Shown one piece after another: positions 17,484 through 26,371 of a DNA stretch of 64,000 bases (positions within the stretch are counted from its first letter, which is position 1; every line of letters starts with the position of its first letter). A program made the position numbers and the translations under genes. Origin of the DNA: CATOSP01 sp965204715 (GTDB lineage: Bacteria > Chloroflexota > Dehalococcoidia > Lucifugimonadales > UBA3495). Below the pieces are notes generated by a model. It saw only the letters and a program-made list of their open reading frames with translations. It had not been told where the DNA came from and did no database searches. Where the stretch lies: assembly GCA_965204715.1 (NCBI GenBank), contig OZ242009.1, positions 558,001 to 622,000 on the forward strand, read 5' to 3'.

Positions 17484-18875
17484 TCAGAGAGCCAGCTTGC
17501 CGGGGTTCATGATGTTCTTGGGGTCCAGAACGCGCTTCAGATTGGAGATGACGTTGTGCCCTGTACCCTGTTCGCGCTTGAGCAAGTGGTTCAGCTTTAC
17601 CCCGACGCCGTGGCAGTATTCCATCGTCCCGCCCATGTCCTGTGCCAGGATAAGCACTTGGTCAACTACCTCGGCCAAACGCTCCCGGATGTCGTCGCCC
17701 GCGTCGTCATCGGAGCGGAGCATCATGGAAAACAGCTCCGGGCGGCTCCAGATGCAGTATTCCACCACCCGCACTCCGGTCCCGGCCATTATCTCCTTGC
17801 AGCGGTCCCGGTACTCCAGCACTCTGGAGACAGGCAGGGCCATGTGGAGGTAGTCGAAACCGCGGCCCCCTCCCCAACGCGCCCAGCGGTCGAGCCGGGG
17901 GCGACCCAAGAGCGTCCGCTTGTAGTTCTCGCCGGACTGGTGCCGGAAACGCCAGTAGTCCTCAGCCGGTCCCAGTCCGGTAGGCGTTCCCCCGAACTCG
18001 GCACATACCCGCGCCCAGCGCGCTTCCTGCGCCGCTACCCCTTCCCTGAAACCCTCAAACAGGAGGTAGAGGGTTGTCCCGGAGTCATCTTCCGTCGCGT
18101 CAAGCAGTGTGGGGCGCATTCCGATGGCCAGGAGCTCTGCGGCGGCGGCGAACCCCTGGTCAAAACTATCAAAGGATGCCGAAGTAAGCGTGCTCGCCTC
18201 GGGCTTGCGGAACACGCGGACGGTGGCCCTGGTAATGATTCCGAAGGCCCCCTCGCTGCCGATGAACAGGTAGTTCAAGTTCGGCCCGGACGAGTACTTG
18301 GGCACAGGCCGGGTCTCCAGGACACTGCCGTCGGGCAGCACCACCTCAAGCGCGACCACCTGGTTGCCCATGGGCCCGTGGGCCGCGGCCATGTATCCGA
18401 CACCGTTGGTGGAGATGGTCCCGGCGACGGTGGCGATGGGAACGCTGTAGGGGTCATGGCCGAACATGAGTCCGTAGTTTTCCAGGTGGCGCACCAAATC
18501 TCCGACTACTACTCCGGCCTCCACCGTGGCGGTCAGGTCTCTAGGGCTGACTTCCAGCACACGGTCCATGCGCTGCATACTTACCACCAGCCCGCCCCGG
18601 ACAGGCAATGCGCCACCCATGACCCCGGTGCCGCCGCCGTATGGGACGACGGGTATTTCCATCCTAGCTGCGAGCTTGACGATCTGTGATACTTCCTCGG
18701 CGGAACCCGGCAGCGCCACCGCGTCGGCCAGATGAGTAAATGCGTCCTCCGCGCCGAAGGCCCGTGACGGGGTGAGGGCGTCGACGGAGTAGCGGTCAAG
18801 GTCGTAGTCCCCGGTAAGGACATTTTCTTCGCCCACTATGTCGGTCAGTGGGCGAAGAATAGAAGTGTCGAGCAT
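17484..18875 (-). CDS. FAD-binding oxidase, GlcD/lactate dehydrogenase family
   Basis: 463 residues. PCMH-type FAD domain: VPYGGGTGVMGGALPVRGG (about 76-94), a TVAGTISTNGVGYMAAAHG loop near residue 148 and SEGAFGIITRATVRVF near 208. The C-terminal FAD-oxidase cap ends GVKLNHLL...RVLDPKNIMNPGKL, as in glycolate oxidase GlcD and D-lactate dehydrogenases. It oxidises a 2-hydroxy acid, passing electrons to an unknown acceptor. No GlcE/GlcF partner is present. AGGAGG lies just before the ATG. A 172-bp gap separates it from the CoxL-like gene. Confidence 0.85.
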   Translation of the reverse strand: MLDTSILRPLTDIVGEENVLTGDYDLDRYSVDALTPSRAFGAEDAFTHLADAVALPGSAEEVSQIVKLAARMEIPVVPYGGGTGVMGGALPVRGGLVVSMQRMDRVLEVSPRDLTATVEAGVVVGDLVRHLENYGLMFGHDPYSVPIATVAGTISTNGVGYMAAAHGPMGNQVVALEVVLPDGSVLETRPVPKYSSGPNLNYLFIGSEGAFGIITRATVRVFRKPEASTLTSASFDSFDQGFAAAAELLAIGMRPTLLDATEDDSGTTLYLLFEGFREGVAAQEARWARVCAEFGGTPTGLGPAEDYWRFRHQSGENYKRTLLGRPRLDRWARWGGGRGFDYLHMALPVSRVLEYRDRCKEIMAGTGVRVVEYCIWSRPELFSMMLRSDDDAGDDIRERLAEVVDQVLILAQDMGGTMEYCHGVGVKLNHLLKREQGTGHNVISNLKRVLDPKNIMNPGKLAL

Positions 18876-18923
18876 GGTCCTCCTAGTTGCCAGTGAACTG
18901 TGGCTAGTGGCTTGTCACTGGTT

Positions 18924-19718
18924 TTAACCCCGCAGGCGGCGGTTCTCGGCTTCCAGTTCCCGTACCCTTTCCTCGGCTGCCAAGCGTGTTCTACGTTCCG
19001 CGTCCAGTTCGCTACGGGCGGCATCACGCTCGCCCTCTGCAGCGATGCGATCCTCGGCTTCCTCGTCGAAAGTCCGAAGGTAGCGCCCCGCCACCGGGTC
19101 ATACCAGCGCAGACCCTCTTCCTCCCAACAGATGTCCAGCCCCAGGATTTGGCTGCGCCCCCAGTAATGGGCGTCATCCACCCTGACGATGTTGACGGGC
19201 TGGTACACGCCGTCAACCAGCAAGTCCCCAGCCAGGTGCGTCCCGTGGTACAGACCGCCCGACGGGTCGAAACGCCAGTACTCGGGAATCCCGAAGGCGG
19301 CGTAGTCGCGGCGCTTATCCCCGATGTCTCTCTGCCCGGTGGTCTCTGACGCCACTTCCAGCACGAAGTCCGGGGATTTGCCCCATTCCTCGATGGAATA
19401 ACCACGGTCGGTGATGACCCTAGCCGAGTCCACGCCGAATACGACCATCAGGTCTGGAACGCGCAGACCCCGGCGCTGGCGTATGTCCCGGCCCACCGGC
19501 ACTTCTCCCAGGACAAGGGTAGTCTCCGGGGAACCGAAATGGCGGCGCAAGGCTGCCAGGTGACCATCGTTGTGGAGATGAATGGGGTTTTGCATATCGC
19601 CCCTTGGAGGAAAGACGGGGAATTTGCCGTCGCCCGGGTCAACGGGGGTCCGCGGAGGCGGCTTGAACCGGGCGGCGGGGCCGGGGGATGACTTTGGCGG
19701 GACCGGTCTGCTGGTCAT
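18924..19718 (-). CDS. Uma2 family endonuclease (DUF820) with C-terminal coiled coil
   Basis: 264 residues. Restriction-endonuclease-like core: RVPDLMVVFG (about 86-95), SPDFVLEVASETT (114-126) and the catalytic-site helix DKRRDYAAFGIPEYWRFD (about 133-150), giving the PD-(D/E)xK arrangement of Uma2/DUF820 proteins. The last 50 residues are Ala/Glu/Arg-rich heptads, probably a coiled coil. The first 40 residues are Pro-rich and may precede the true start; a Met at residue 42 is an alternative. Uma2 proteins are multicopy in several phyla and their role is unclear. Confidence 0.75.
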   Translation of the reverse strand: MTSRPVPPKSSPGPAARFKPPPRTPVDPGDGKFPVFPPRGDMQNPIHLHNDGHLAALRRHFGSPETTLVLGEVPVGRDIRQRRGLRVPDLMVVFGVDSARVITDRGYSIEEWGKSPDFVLEVASETTGQRDIGDKRRDYAAFGIPEYWRFDPSGGLYHGTHLAGDLLVDGVYQPVNIVRVDDAHYWGRSQILGLDICWEEEGLRWYDPVAGRYLRTFDEEAEDRIAAEGERDAARSELDAERRTRLAAEERVRELEAENRRLRG

Positions 19719-19772
19719 GGCAATCCCTGTATGTTCGAGTGAAGTAGGGATAGAACGCTTCCGTCGCTGGTC

Positions 19773-19778
19773 ATTATA
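19773..19778 (-). promoter_or_regulatory. Predicted -10 box for the Uma2 gene
   Basis: Perfect TATAAT on the minus strand, about 55 bases before the Uma2 ATG. No convincing -35 box was found at the usual distance. Confidence 0.35.
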
Positions 19779-19904
19779 CGACTATGGACATCTTACTTGC
19801 CCGTGCGGAACAGTCTTGGAGGACCTGTGCACACGAGGCATGCGGTTAGGACTCACCTGTGGGAACCGGCGCACAGTAAGGGGTGGGTTAAGGGGCTGTC
19901 AGGG

Positions 19905-21281
19905 TCACCGCCCAGTCTGGAACTGCCACAGCGTTCCCTGGGGAGTGTCTTCCAGGGTGATCCCCTGTCGGCCCAGACCGTCCCGTATCTGGTCTGCCAG
20001 GGCAAACTGCTTGGCCTTGCGTAGTTCGTCCCTGGTGGCCAGCAGCAACTCGATGAAAGGTTCGATGCCAACGTGGTCTGTGCCGGGGGACCGGCGCTCG
20101 GCAAAGGTCAGACCGAGTATCCCTCCCAACCGGCGGAGGCACCGCTGGGCGGGCTTGACGCTCCGTCCGGCGTGGGTCCTGTTGATCTCCCGGGCTAAGT
20201 CGAAAAGCGCGGCCAAGGCGCGGGGGGTATTCAGGTCATCGTCCATCGCTGCCATGAAACGCTCTTCGTATGGGGCGGCGTCGAGGGGTTCCTCTGCGTC
20301 CACACCATTGTGTTCCAGCGAGCGACGCAACCGGTCCGCGCTGCGCTCCATGGAGGCGGCCCCTTCGTCGCTGTAGTTCAAGGGGCTGCGGTAGTGGGAG
20401 CTGAGGAAGTAGAGTCGCAGCGAATCTGCGCTGTACCTCTCCAGCGCATCCTCCGCTGAAACCAGGTTTCCCAAAGATTTGCTCATCTTGTCGTCGCCAA
20501 GCTGAAGCAGCCCATTATGGACCCAATATCGGGAGAATGGTTCGATGCCTGTGGCGGCTTCGCTCTGGGCAATCTCGTTCTCGTGGTGGGGGAACACCAG
20601 GTCCTGGCCGCCGCCGTGAATGTCCAGGGACTCGCCCAGATAAGTCGTGGCCATGCTGGTGCATTCGATGTGCCAGCCCGGGCGTCCTGGTCCCCAAGGG
20701 CTGTCCCACGCCGGCTCACCCGGCTTAGCCCCTTTCCAAAGGGCGAAGTCCCCGGGGTGTTCCTTCTGTTCATCGACCGAGATGCGCGCTCCGGCGATCA
20801 TGCCGTCCAGCGTCCGATGGCTAAGTTTCCCGTATTCCTGGAACCTCGTTACCCGGAAGTTCACGTCGCCGCCGGCAGGATAAGCGTAGCCCTTGTCTAC
20901 CAGCCCGCGGATGGTCTCGATGATTGGGCCAATCTCCTGAGTGGCCCGTGGGTAGACGTGGGCGCGCTGTATGCCGAGAGCGTCCATTGTCTCGAAGAAA
21001 TCGGCGATGTACCGCTCGGCCAACTCCTCGGAGGAAATGCCTTGCTCGGACGCACGCTGGATTATCTTATCGTCAATGTCGGTGAAGTTCTGGACGTGGC
21101 GGACCTCGTAACCCTTATGTTCCAGGTAGCGACGGAGCACGTCGAAGACAACGTAGCTGAGGGCATGGCCGACGTGGGTGGAGGAGTACGGGGTGACTCC
21201 ACAGACGTACATCTTCACGCTCTTCCCGTCGCCCGACGAGAACTCTTGCACGTCTCCGGTCAGTGTGTTGTATAACCGCAT
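19905..21281 (-). CDS. cysS: Cysteinyl-tRNA synthetase
   Basis: 458 residues from the ATG at 21281. Class I signatures: the HIGH-type motif HVGHA (36-40) following the zinc ligand in YVCGVTPYSSTH, the zinc/adenylate segment WHIECTSM, HGGGQDLVFPHHENE, and KMSKS near residue 262. It charges tRNA-Cys. The ATG overlaps the ispF stop by one base (TGATG), so translation is coupled; a GTG one codon upstream is also possible. Last gene of the PIN/TRAM-ispD-ispF-cysS group. Confidence 0.95.
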   Translation of the reverse strand: MRLYNTLTGDVQEFSSGDGKSVKMYVCGVTPYSSTHVGHALSYVVFDVLRRYLEHKGYEVRHVQNFTDIDDKIIQRASEQGISSEELAERYIADFFETMDALGIQRAHVYPRATQEIGPIIETIRGLVDKGYAYPAGGDVNFRVTRFQEYGKLSHRTLDGMIAGARISVDEQKEHPGDFALWKGAKPGEPAWDSPWGPGRPGWHIECTSMATTYLGESLDIHGGGQDLVFPHHENEIAQSEAATGIEPFSRYWVHNGLLQLGDDKMSKSLGNLVSAEDALERYSADSLRLYFLSSHYRSPLNYSDEGAASMERSADRLRRSLEHNGVDAEEPLDAAPYEERFMAAMDDDLNTPRALAALFDLAREINRTHAGRSVKPAQRCLRRLGGILGLTFAERRSPGTDHVGIEPFIELLLATRDELRKAKQFALADQIRDGLGRQGITLEDTPQGTLWQFQTGR

Positions 21282-21760
21282 CACTTTGAGATCAGCGTCG
21301 CCACTGCAAGGGCAGCGATCCCTTCTTCCCGGCCCACGAACCCCATGAAGTCGGTGGTGGTGGCCTTGATGCCGATACGCTCCAAGGGCAAGGAGAGGGC
21401 TTCGCTCGTCTTCTCCCTCATTGTGTCAGTAAAGGGACCAAGCCGGGGTTTTTGCGCCAGTATTGTAGCATCCACGTTTGAGATGCGCCAACCGGCGCGG
21501 GCCAACAGCCCGCCAACGGAAGTGAGCAATACCAGGCTGGAGATGTCCTTATACTGAGGGTCGCTGGATGGGAAATGGATCCCCTTGTCTCCCAACGCGC
21601 CTGCGCCCAGCAGCGCGTCCATCATGGCATGGACCAGCACATCACCGTCGCTGTGGCCCGCCAGTCCAAGATGGTGGGGAACGTCCACTCCACCTACGAC
21701 CAACCGCCTGTCCTCGGTCAGCGGGTGCGCGTCGAACCCTATGCCCGTGCGGATATCCAA
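21281..21760 (-). CDS. ispF: 2-C-methyl-D-erythritol 2,4-cyclodiphosphate synthase
   Basis: About 159 residues from a TTG at 21760, chosen because it gives a normal N-terminus, DIRTGIGFDAHPL. The open frame runs 28 codons further upstream but without family character. Metal ligands are in GFDAH, and GHSDGDVLVHAMMDALLGA and DKGIHFPSSDPQ are the IspF signatures; the C-terminal TTTDFMGFVGREEGIAA is conserved. It acts in the MEP isoprenoid pathway after IspD/IspE. It overlaps cysS by one base. It is separated from ispD by a gene on the other strand. Confidence 0.92.
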   Translation of the reverse strand: MDIRTGIGFDAHPLTEDRRLVVGGVDVPHHLGLAGHSDGDVLVHAMMDALLGAGALGDKGIHFPSSDPQYKDISSLVLLTSVGGLLARAGWRISNVDATILAQKPRLGPFTDTMREKTSEALSLPLERIGIKATTTDFMGFVGREEGIAALAVATLISK

Positions 21761-21905
21761 GGCGGCTTCTCTACCATTAGCAGTAAGGCTGGCACAGCCT
21801 GCAATGCGGACCCTTAGCGGCCGTGCCAGCCCCGCACCAAGCATGGGGCGGCGTTCTCAATCGTGATATACCCCCTTTCGTAGAACCCACTGTTGGGGGC
21901 CGGTT

Positions 21906-22580
21906 GTGACTACCGGGACAAAATCTGTCGAAGAGCATCTTCAAACCGCCCGGGACTTTCTAAGCAGGTCGGATGAAGAATTTGCCTCCGGGGAAGTCTT
22001 GCAAACATCGGAAAAGTTATGGGGAGCCGTGACTCAAGCCGTTATGGCTGCCGCAAAGCAGCGCGGTTGGGACTCCGGCAAATCTTATCACAGGAAGGTA
22101 TTGATTCGGAGACTCTATGAAGAGTCGGGCGATGATCTCTTGAGGGGAGGGTATGCGGCAGCGGAGATTTTTCATGCTAATTTCTACCATGACTTTATGG
22201 AAGACTACCAGATAGAAGAGAACCGCCCAGTGGCAAGGGACTTTCTACAGCGGGTTTTCTCGTTGGTGGAGGGCCAAGCCAACGGCTGCCGATGTGGGGT
22301 GAGCGCCGTAGGATGGCCGGGATTACGCCGCAGCCCAGTCGCGCAGGAGCGTTTCCGCCAACGCCAGGTCGTCGGGAGTTGTAACCTTCAGGTTCTCGTA
22401 AGCTCCCAGGAACATCTTGACCGGGTAGCCGAGGCTTTCCACCATCATGGCGTCATCGGTGACGTCGGATGCGCAGCGCTGATGGGCGTCCATCAGGATG
22501 CGGTAACGGAACACCTGGGGGGTCTGCGCTACCCAGAGGGTTGCCCTGTCAGGGGTGTCCTCGACCTTCATATCCGTTGA
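21906..22580 (+). CDS. PaREP1/HEPN-type protein with read-through tail
   Basis: Residues 1 to about 125 look like the helical PaREP1/HEPN-like family (EEHLQTARDFLSRSDEEF, SEKLWGAVTQAVMAAAKQRGW, AEIFHANFYHDFMEDYQIEE). The remaining ~85 residues are translated from the antisense of the 3' end of ispD and have no protein character, so the native stop appears to be lost or displaced. The GTG start has a GGGGG site six bases upstream. The domain part is visibly AT-richer than the neighbours, suggesting transfer. HEPN-like proteins are often RNases or nucleotidyltransferase partners; no R-x4-6-H motif is obvious. Confidence 0.6.
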   Translation: MTTGTKSVEEHLQTARDFLSRSDEEFASGEVLQTSEKLWGAVTQAVMAAAKQRGWDSGKSYHRKVLIRRLYEESGDDLLRGGYAAAEIFHANFYHDFMEDYQIEENRPVARDFLQRVFSLVEGQANGCRCGVSAVGWPGLRRSPVAQERFRQRQVVGSCNLQVLVSSQEHLDRVAEAFHHHGVIGDVGCAALMGVHQDAVTEHLGGLRYPEGCPVRGVLDLHIR

Positions 22581-23042
22581 GACGACCTTGATGGTGTCCT
22601 TGCACGGCACTCCCGCCACTGCCGCGCCACACTCCTGGGCCGCGGCAAGCCCACGCCGGAGCATCTTGTCGTCCAGGCAGGGACGCGCCCCATCGTGGAC
22701 GATTACCCACTCGCAACCCGCCAAGGCTTTAAGGCCGTTGAATACGGAGTCCTGGCGGCGTTCTCCCCCTGGGCATAGTTGCACGACCTTGCGGTATCCC
22801 CGTTCTCGCACCAAAGCCGCGCCGCGTTCCAATGCCTTGGCGTCCAGCACCAAAGCAATCTGGTCTACCGACGGGCACCGCTCCAGTTGGTCGAGGGAGT
22901 AGTTGACCAAGGGCCAACCAAGTACTGGCGCGAAAATCTTATCGATACCGCCCATCCGCGTGCTGCCTCCGGCAGCCACGACCACTGCTCCGACCTTCGG
23001 ACCGGAGTAACAGGCCGCATCTGAGTCGTGCAACGAGGACAT
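22323..23042 (-). CDS. ispD: 2-C-methyl-D-erythritol 4-phosphate cytidylyltransferase
   Basis: 239 residues. The nucleotide-binding start AAGGSTRMGGIDKIFAPVLG, the VIVHDGARP motif in the middle, DTIKVV and the TPQVFRYRIL block define IspD. It converts MEP and CTP to CDP-methylerythritol in isoprenoid synthesis. About 16 N-terminal residues precede the usual start. The ATG is 7 bases after the PIN/TRAM stop with no ribosome site, so it depends on coupling. Its last 258 bases are overlapped by the convergent PaREP1 frame. Confidence 0.95.
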   Translation of the reverse strand: MSSLHDSDAACYSGPKVGAVVVAAGGSTRMGGIDKIFAPVLGWPLVNYSLDQLERCPSVDQIALVLDAKALERGAALVRERGYRKVVQLCPGGERRQDSVFNGLKALAGCEWVIVHDGARPCLDDKMLRRGLAAAQECGAAVAGVPCKDTIKVVSTDMKVEDTPDRATLWVAQTPQVFRYRILMDAHQRCASDVTDDAMMVESLGYPVKMFLGAYENLKVTTPDDLALAETLLRDWAAA

Positions 23043-23049
23043 TTGGAGG

Positions 23050-24114
23050 TCAGTTGTTCTTGGGTTGGGCGAATATGATACGTCCGGCGGCTGTTTGGAG
23101 AACTCTTGTGACCACCACGTCGTGGAAGGCGTTCAGGTAGCGCCGGCCTCCCTCCACGACGACCATCGTGCCGTCGTCCAGGTAGGCCACACCTTGTCCG
23201 GCCTCTTTTCCTTCCTGAACGATGTGCACACGCATCTCCTCGCCGGGAAGCACGATTGACTTGAGGGCGTTGGCCAACTCGTTGACGTTCAGCACCTGGA
23301 CGCCCTGGAGCTCAGCCACCCGGTTCAGGTTGTAGTCGGTAGTGAGGATGGGAGATTTCATTCCCTTGGCCAGCCTGACCAACTGGGAGTCCACTTCGTC
23401 GCCTGCCGCCACCCCTACGTCCAAGACTTCCATTGGGACCGAGCTATCCTTGCGCAGCCTGCCCAGCACCTCCAATCCCCTGCGGCCCCGATTGCGACGC
23501 AAAGGGTCGCTGGAATCGGCGATGTGCCTGAGTTCGTCCAGCACGAACCTGGGCACAACCAGTTCGCCTTCCAGGAATCCTGTGATGCTGAGGTCTGCGA
23601 TGCGCCCGTCGATAATCGCACTGGTGTCCACAACAATGCTGCCATTCCGGGATACTTTACCCGTCCCGTTGGTATTTTCCAGAGCCGGTATTATGGCTTG
23701 CATGTCACGGTTGCGGTGCCCGCCAGTCCACGCGCCTAACAGCCCCAGGCTGATGCTGACGATGGTGGGAATACCCCATCCCATCCACCCATCCAGCCGG
23801 ATGTAAAGCGGGATGGAGATAAGAGAGGCAACGATCAGTCCAACCAACAGTCCGATAACACTGGCGACCAGTGTCGGTCCGGGAATGTCGCGCAGGACAT
23901 CTGCGAATTTTCGCCACGGACTAAACATCAGATACGGCGCTATCAGTGCTCCCACCGGTATCCCGGCCAGAGTCAGGGCCAATCCCCAGGGCAGGAATTG
24001 CCCTTCCCCGGTGTTTGTTGGGGAAGTAAAGTCCGATACGACTCCGCCCAACCTCCACCCAAGGAACGCAAACCCTCCAGCCCCCACCACCCTGAGCGTC
24101 CACAGGCCTACCAT
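23050..24114 (-). CDS. Membrane PIN/TRAM domain protein (YacL-like)
   Basis: 354 residues: four membrane spans in the first 130 residues, a PIN nuclease domain (about 159-285) with acidic residues in IVVDTSAIIDGRI (D163), DELRH and LTTDYN (D260), and a C-terminal TRAM domain (about 290-350). This is the YacL layout commonly encoded just before ispD in Gram-positives and Chloroflexota. A role as an RNase or tRNA-associated factor is assumed from the domains. AAGGAGG upstream of the ATG is strong. First gene of the ispD-ispF-cysS unit. Confidence 0.88.
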   Translation of the reverse strand: MVGLWTLRVVGAGGFAFLGWRLGGVVSDFTSPTNTGEGQFLPWGLALTLAGIPVGALIAPYLMFSPWRKFADVLRDIPGPTLVASVIGLLVGLIVASLISIPLYIRLDGWMGWGIPTIVSISLGLLGAWTGGHRNRDMQAIIPALENTNGTGKVSRNGSIVVDTSAIIDGRIADLSITGFLEGELVVPRFVLDELRHIADSSDPLRRNRGRRGLEVLGRLRKDSSVPMEVLDVGVAAGDEVDSQLVRLAKGMKSPILTTDYNLNRVAELQGVQVLNVNELANALKSIVLPGEEMRVHIVQEGKEAGQGVAYLDDGTMVVVEGGRRYLNAFHDVVVTRVLQTAAGRIIFAQPKNN

Positions 24115-24274
24115 GAGCTTCTACCTCCTTACTGGCAGCGCTCAAGCCTGCCGGAATTCCCCAGCACAGGTGGCCCATTTGTTCCTACTGCAATACGGAT
24201 CCTCGATGGCCAATCCGGCCCCGCACTGGTCATAGGGCAACGTTCTCGACCAGGGGATTTCCCAGCGCTAGAGT

Positions 24275-24303
24275 AACATAATCCACACTATATCGGAAGT
24301 TAA
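24275..24303 (-). promoter_or_regulatory. Predicted promoter of the PIN/TRAM-ispD unit
   Basis: On the minus strand TTAACT (24303-24298), a 17-bp spacer and TATGTT (24280-24275); each box matches four of six consensus positions. The -35 lies inside one arm of the inverted repeat at 24294-24320, giving an operator-like layout. Confidence 0.4.
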
Positions 24304-24320
24304 CCCTATGTTAACTTCCG
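24294..24320. repeat. Perfect 11-bp inverted repeat, candidate operator
   Basis: CGGAAGTTAAC and GTTAACTTCCG separated by CCTAT. There is no T-run on either side, so it is unlikely to be a terminator. It lies 180 bp upstream of the PIN/TRAM start and overlaps its predicted -35 box. A further GTTAAC occurs at about 24429. Confidence 0.8.
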
Positions 24321-24373
24321 GGACGAGCAGAATCTCTATCGGGAAGAGGAGGAAAGGGAACACTGGAGGAAGA

Positions 24374-24403
24374 GGCAGCGGCCCCAGTCTGGAGGCTGCT
24401 GCC
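24374..24403 (+). other. Stem-loop in a 480-bp gene-free stretch
   Basis: GGCAGCGGCC / GGCTGCTGCC form a 10-bp stem with one G-U pair in plus-strand RNA and a 10-nt loop. The gap 24115-24594 holds this, the inverted repeat and the promoter; I looked for RNase P, SRP, tmRNA and tRNA signatures and found none. Confidence 0.4.
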
Positions 24404-24594
24404 GGGATTGGAGGTGTTCCTCAACGGGGGTTAACTGGTCGAACCGGCGGGGTGCCAGCAAGACTTGCAGGAGAGTTGCTGACTTCCGTTACGGTCCTAT
24501 AGGTGAGGAACCCGGACCGTTTCCACAAGAGTCGGTATAACAAGGACGTACAACGGACGGATCCGGTCCGGTTATGAAGCGGAGGGCTGGAGGG

Positions 24595-25383
24595 CTACTC
24601 GTTCCAGTCCGCGTCCAGGTCCTCGTCTTCCTCCGCCTCATCCTCGTCATCATCATCGTCCAGACCGTCGTCGCGTGTGTAACGCGCCAGGGTCTCGCTG
24701 AGGTAAACCGGACGCTCATCCCTGGTACGGATAGGAAAGGAGCAGACGTTATGGAGACTGCGGTGGCGGAAGGTCTCCCAGATGATGATGGAAATGCTCT
24801 GGCCGTGTACTCCGACAACGGCGCTCTCATAGCGGTTGCCGCCGTAGACCAGGCGCAGGAGTCGCCGGCCCAGCTTGGGCTCGACCCGTCCCAGATACTC
24901 GTCTTCCCGGGTATAGACATTGATGGCGTCGTTTTCCACCACCAGCTCCAGGGGATCGCTGGGCGCGACCCTGGCGGTCACATGGGGCCCGGCGAGCTTA
25001 ACCAACACCGTGGTCCCCGACTTACCGCTCTCTTCGATGAAACGCTGGGGCGCTCCCGCGGCCTTGCGCATCTGCCTGCTCGAGACCGGCACACTCTGCA
25101 ACTGCTCCAACCGGGCCAGGTTCTTCTTGGCTATGCCGTTGTAGGGGGCGATGCGAGTCACCTGGTCCAGAATGTCTCTGGCCTCGGTATACTCTCCAAG
25201 CTCCATCAAAGCCTTACCCAACCGGTTCATCGCTTCGACGTCATTGTCAAAGGACTCCAGAATTATCCGGTTCAGGCTGGCGGCCTGTTCCCATTCGCCT
25301 TTCAACGCCAGCGCGATGGCGTCGTGGCTGAGGTCTTTCTTGGTTTTCGGGCTTACTGCTGATCCAATCAGCTCCGCACTCAT
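24595..25383 (-). CDS. TPR-containing protein with acidic C-terminal tail
   Basis: 262 residues from the ATG at 25383, which has GGAG five bases before it; the frame extends 58 codons further without support. Residues 20-90 form about two tetratricopeptide repeats (ALALKGEWEQAASLNRIILE, AMNRLGKALMELGEYTEARD). The middle part (about 110-230) is a beta-rich domain I do not recognise, and the tail (about 240-262) is nearly all Asp and Glu. No signal or membrane span. Probably a scaffold or regulatory protein; no function is proposed. Confidence 0.7.
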   Translation of the reverse strand: MSAELIGSAVSPKTKKDLSHDAIALALKGEWEQAASLNRIILESFDNDVEAMNRLGKALMELGEYTEARDILDQVTRIAPYNGIAKKNLARLEQLQSVPVSSRQMRKAAGAPQRFIEESGKSGTTVLVKLAGPHVTARVAPSDPLELVVENDAINVYTREDEYLGRVEPKLGRRLLRLVYGGNRYESAVVGVHGQSISIIIWETFRHRSLHNVCSFPIRTRDERPVYLSETLARYTRDDGLDDDDDEDEAEEDEDLDADWNE

Positions 25384-25635
25384 CCTCTCTCCACCATGTA
25401 TACGGCTCGCTGGCATCTCCGGGCGGAGTTTCCATCTCGATTCAACACGAAGCAGCCGACGAGCGAGCTTATGTTTGCTGGGACATTTTGTTACACCATC
25501 GGCACGCCGCCAGTCAATACTTTTGGCTGCGAATTCTGACTTGGAATATCGCCCCATGCGAGTATGGGGCGGCGCGGCCGCTTAGGGTCCGTACTGCAGG
25601 GGAAAGATCGATGGTCGGATGTCAGTGTCAAAGGT

Positions 25636-26364
25636 TCAGAATCTGGCCGCGTTACGGTGCCGCCAGCGCATCCTGAGCAGGTCAAGCCCCATTCTCAGCG
25701 CGTCGCGGACAGGCCGGACCTTACTGTGCTCTCTGTAGCGCCAGTCTACTCCAACCTCGCGTATGCTCATGCCGGCCTTGCGGGCCAGATACAGTACCTC
25801 TACGTCGAAGCCGAATCCATCCAGGGTCTGTGCATCGAACAGTATGGGAACAGCCTCTCCCCGGTAGCACTTGAACCCGCATTGGGTGTCCTTGAGATCA
25901 GGAACAGCCAACAGCCGCACCAGCAGGTTGTAGGCCCGCCCCATGACGTGGCGGGACTCGGGCTCGCCGATGCGCCGAGCGCCCTCTGCCTCTCTTGACC
26001 CCAGGACCACGTCCACGCCTTGCGATGCCGCCTCTAGCAGACGGTCCACTTGTTCAATGGGAACCGAGAGGTCGGCGTCGGACATGAGGCGGAACCGGCC
26101 CGTCGCAGCCAATATGCCCTGCTTTACCGCCCATCCCTTGCCTCGGTGGGGCAAGGTGAGCAACCGGACGTTGGGATACCGGGCCAAGTAGGGGGCGATC
26201 AATTCTCTGGATGCGTCCTGGCTTCCGTCATCGGCCAGCACCAATTCCCAGGGGTGGGAGAAACTCTCAAGGTATGCTAATGCCTGGTTCAGGGTGTTCT
26301 GTATGCGTGGTTCTTCGTTGAAGACGGGTATGATGACTGACAGGAAGACGGTTTCGTCCGCCAA
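25636..26364 (-). CDS. Family 2 glycosyltransferase (dolichyl-phosphate glucosyltransferase ALG5-like)
   Basis: 242 residues from a TTG start. GT-A fold: LSVIIPVFNEEPRI at the N-terminus, ELVLADDGSQDAS, and the metal-binding DxD in RLMSDADLSVP near residue 90. The pattern GKGWAVKQGILAATG and DTQCGFKCYRG matches the ALG5/DPG synthase branch, which transfers glucose or mannose to a polyprenyl phosphate. There is no membrane span, so it would act at the inner face. It starts 7 bases after the lysC stop and is last in the thr/lys operon. Confidence 0.82.
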   Translation of the reverse strand: MADETVFLSVIIPVFNEEPRIQNTLNQALAYLESFSHPWELVLADDGSQDASRELIAPYLARYPNVRLLTLPHRGKGWAVKQGILAATGRFRLMSDADLSVPIEQVDRLLEAASQGVDVVLGSREAEGARRIGEPESRHVMGRAYNLLVRLLAVPDLKDTQCGFKCYRGEAVPILFDAQTLDGFGFDVEVLYLARKAGMSIREVGVDWRYREHSKVRPVRDALRMGLDLLRMRWRHRNAARF

Positions 26365-26371
26365 GATCTCT

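Noticed and set aside
24321..24594. Possible structured RNA (RNase P, SRP or tmRNA) in the 480-bp gap
   Set aside because: None of the conserved core sequences of these RNAs were found; only one stem-loop is clear.
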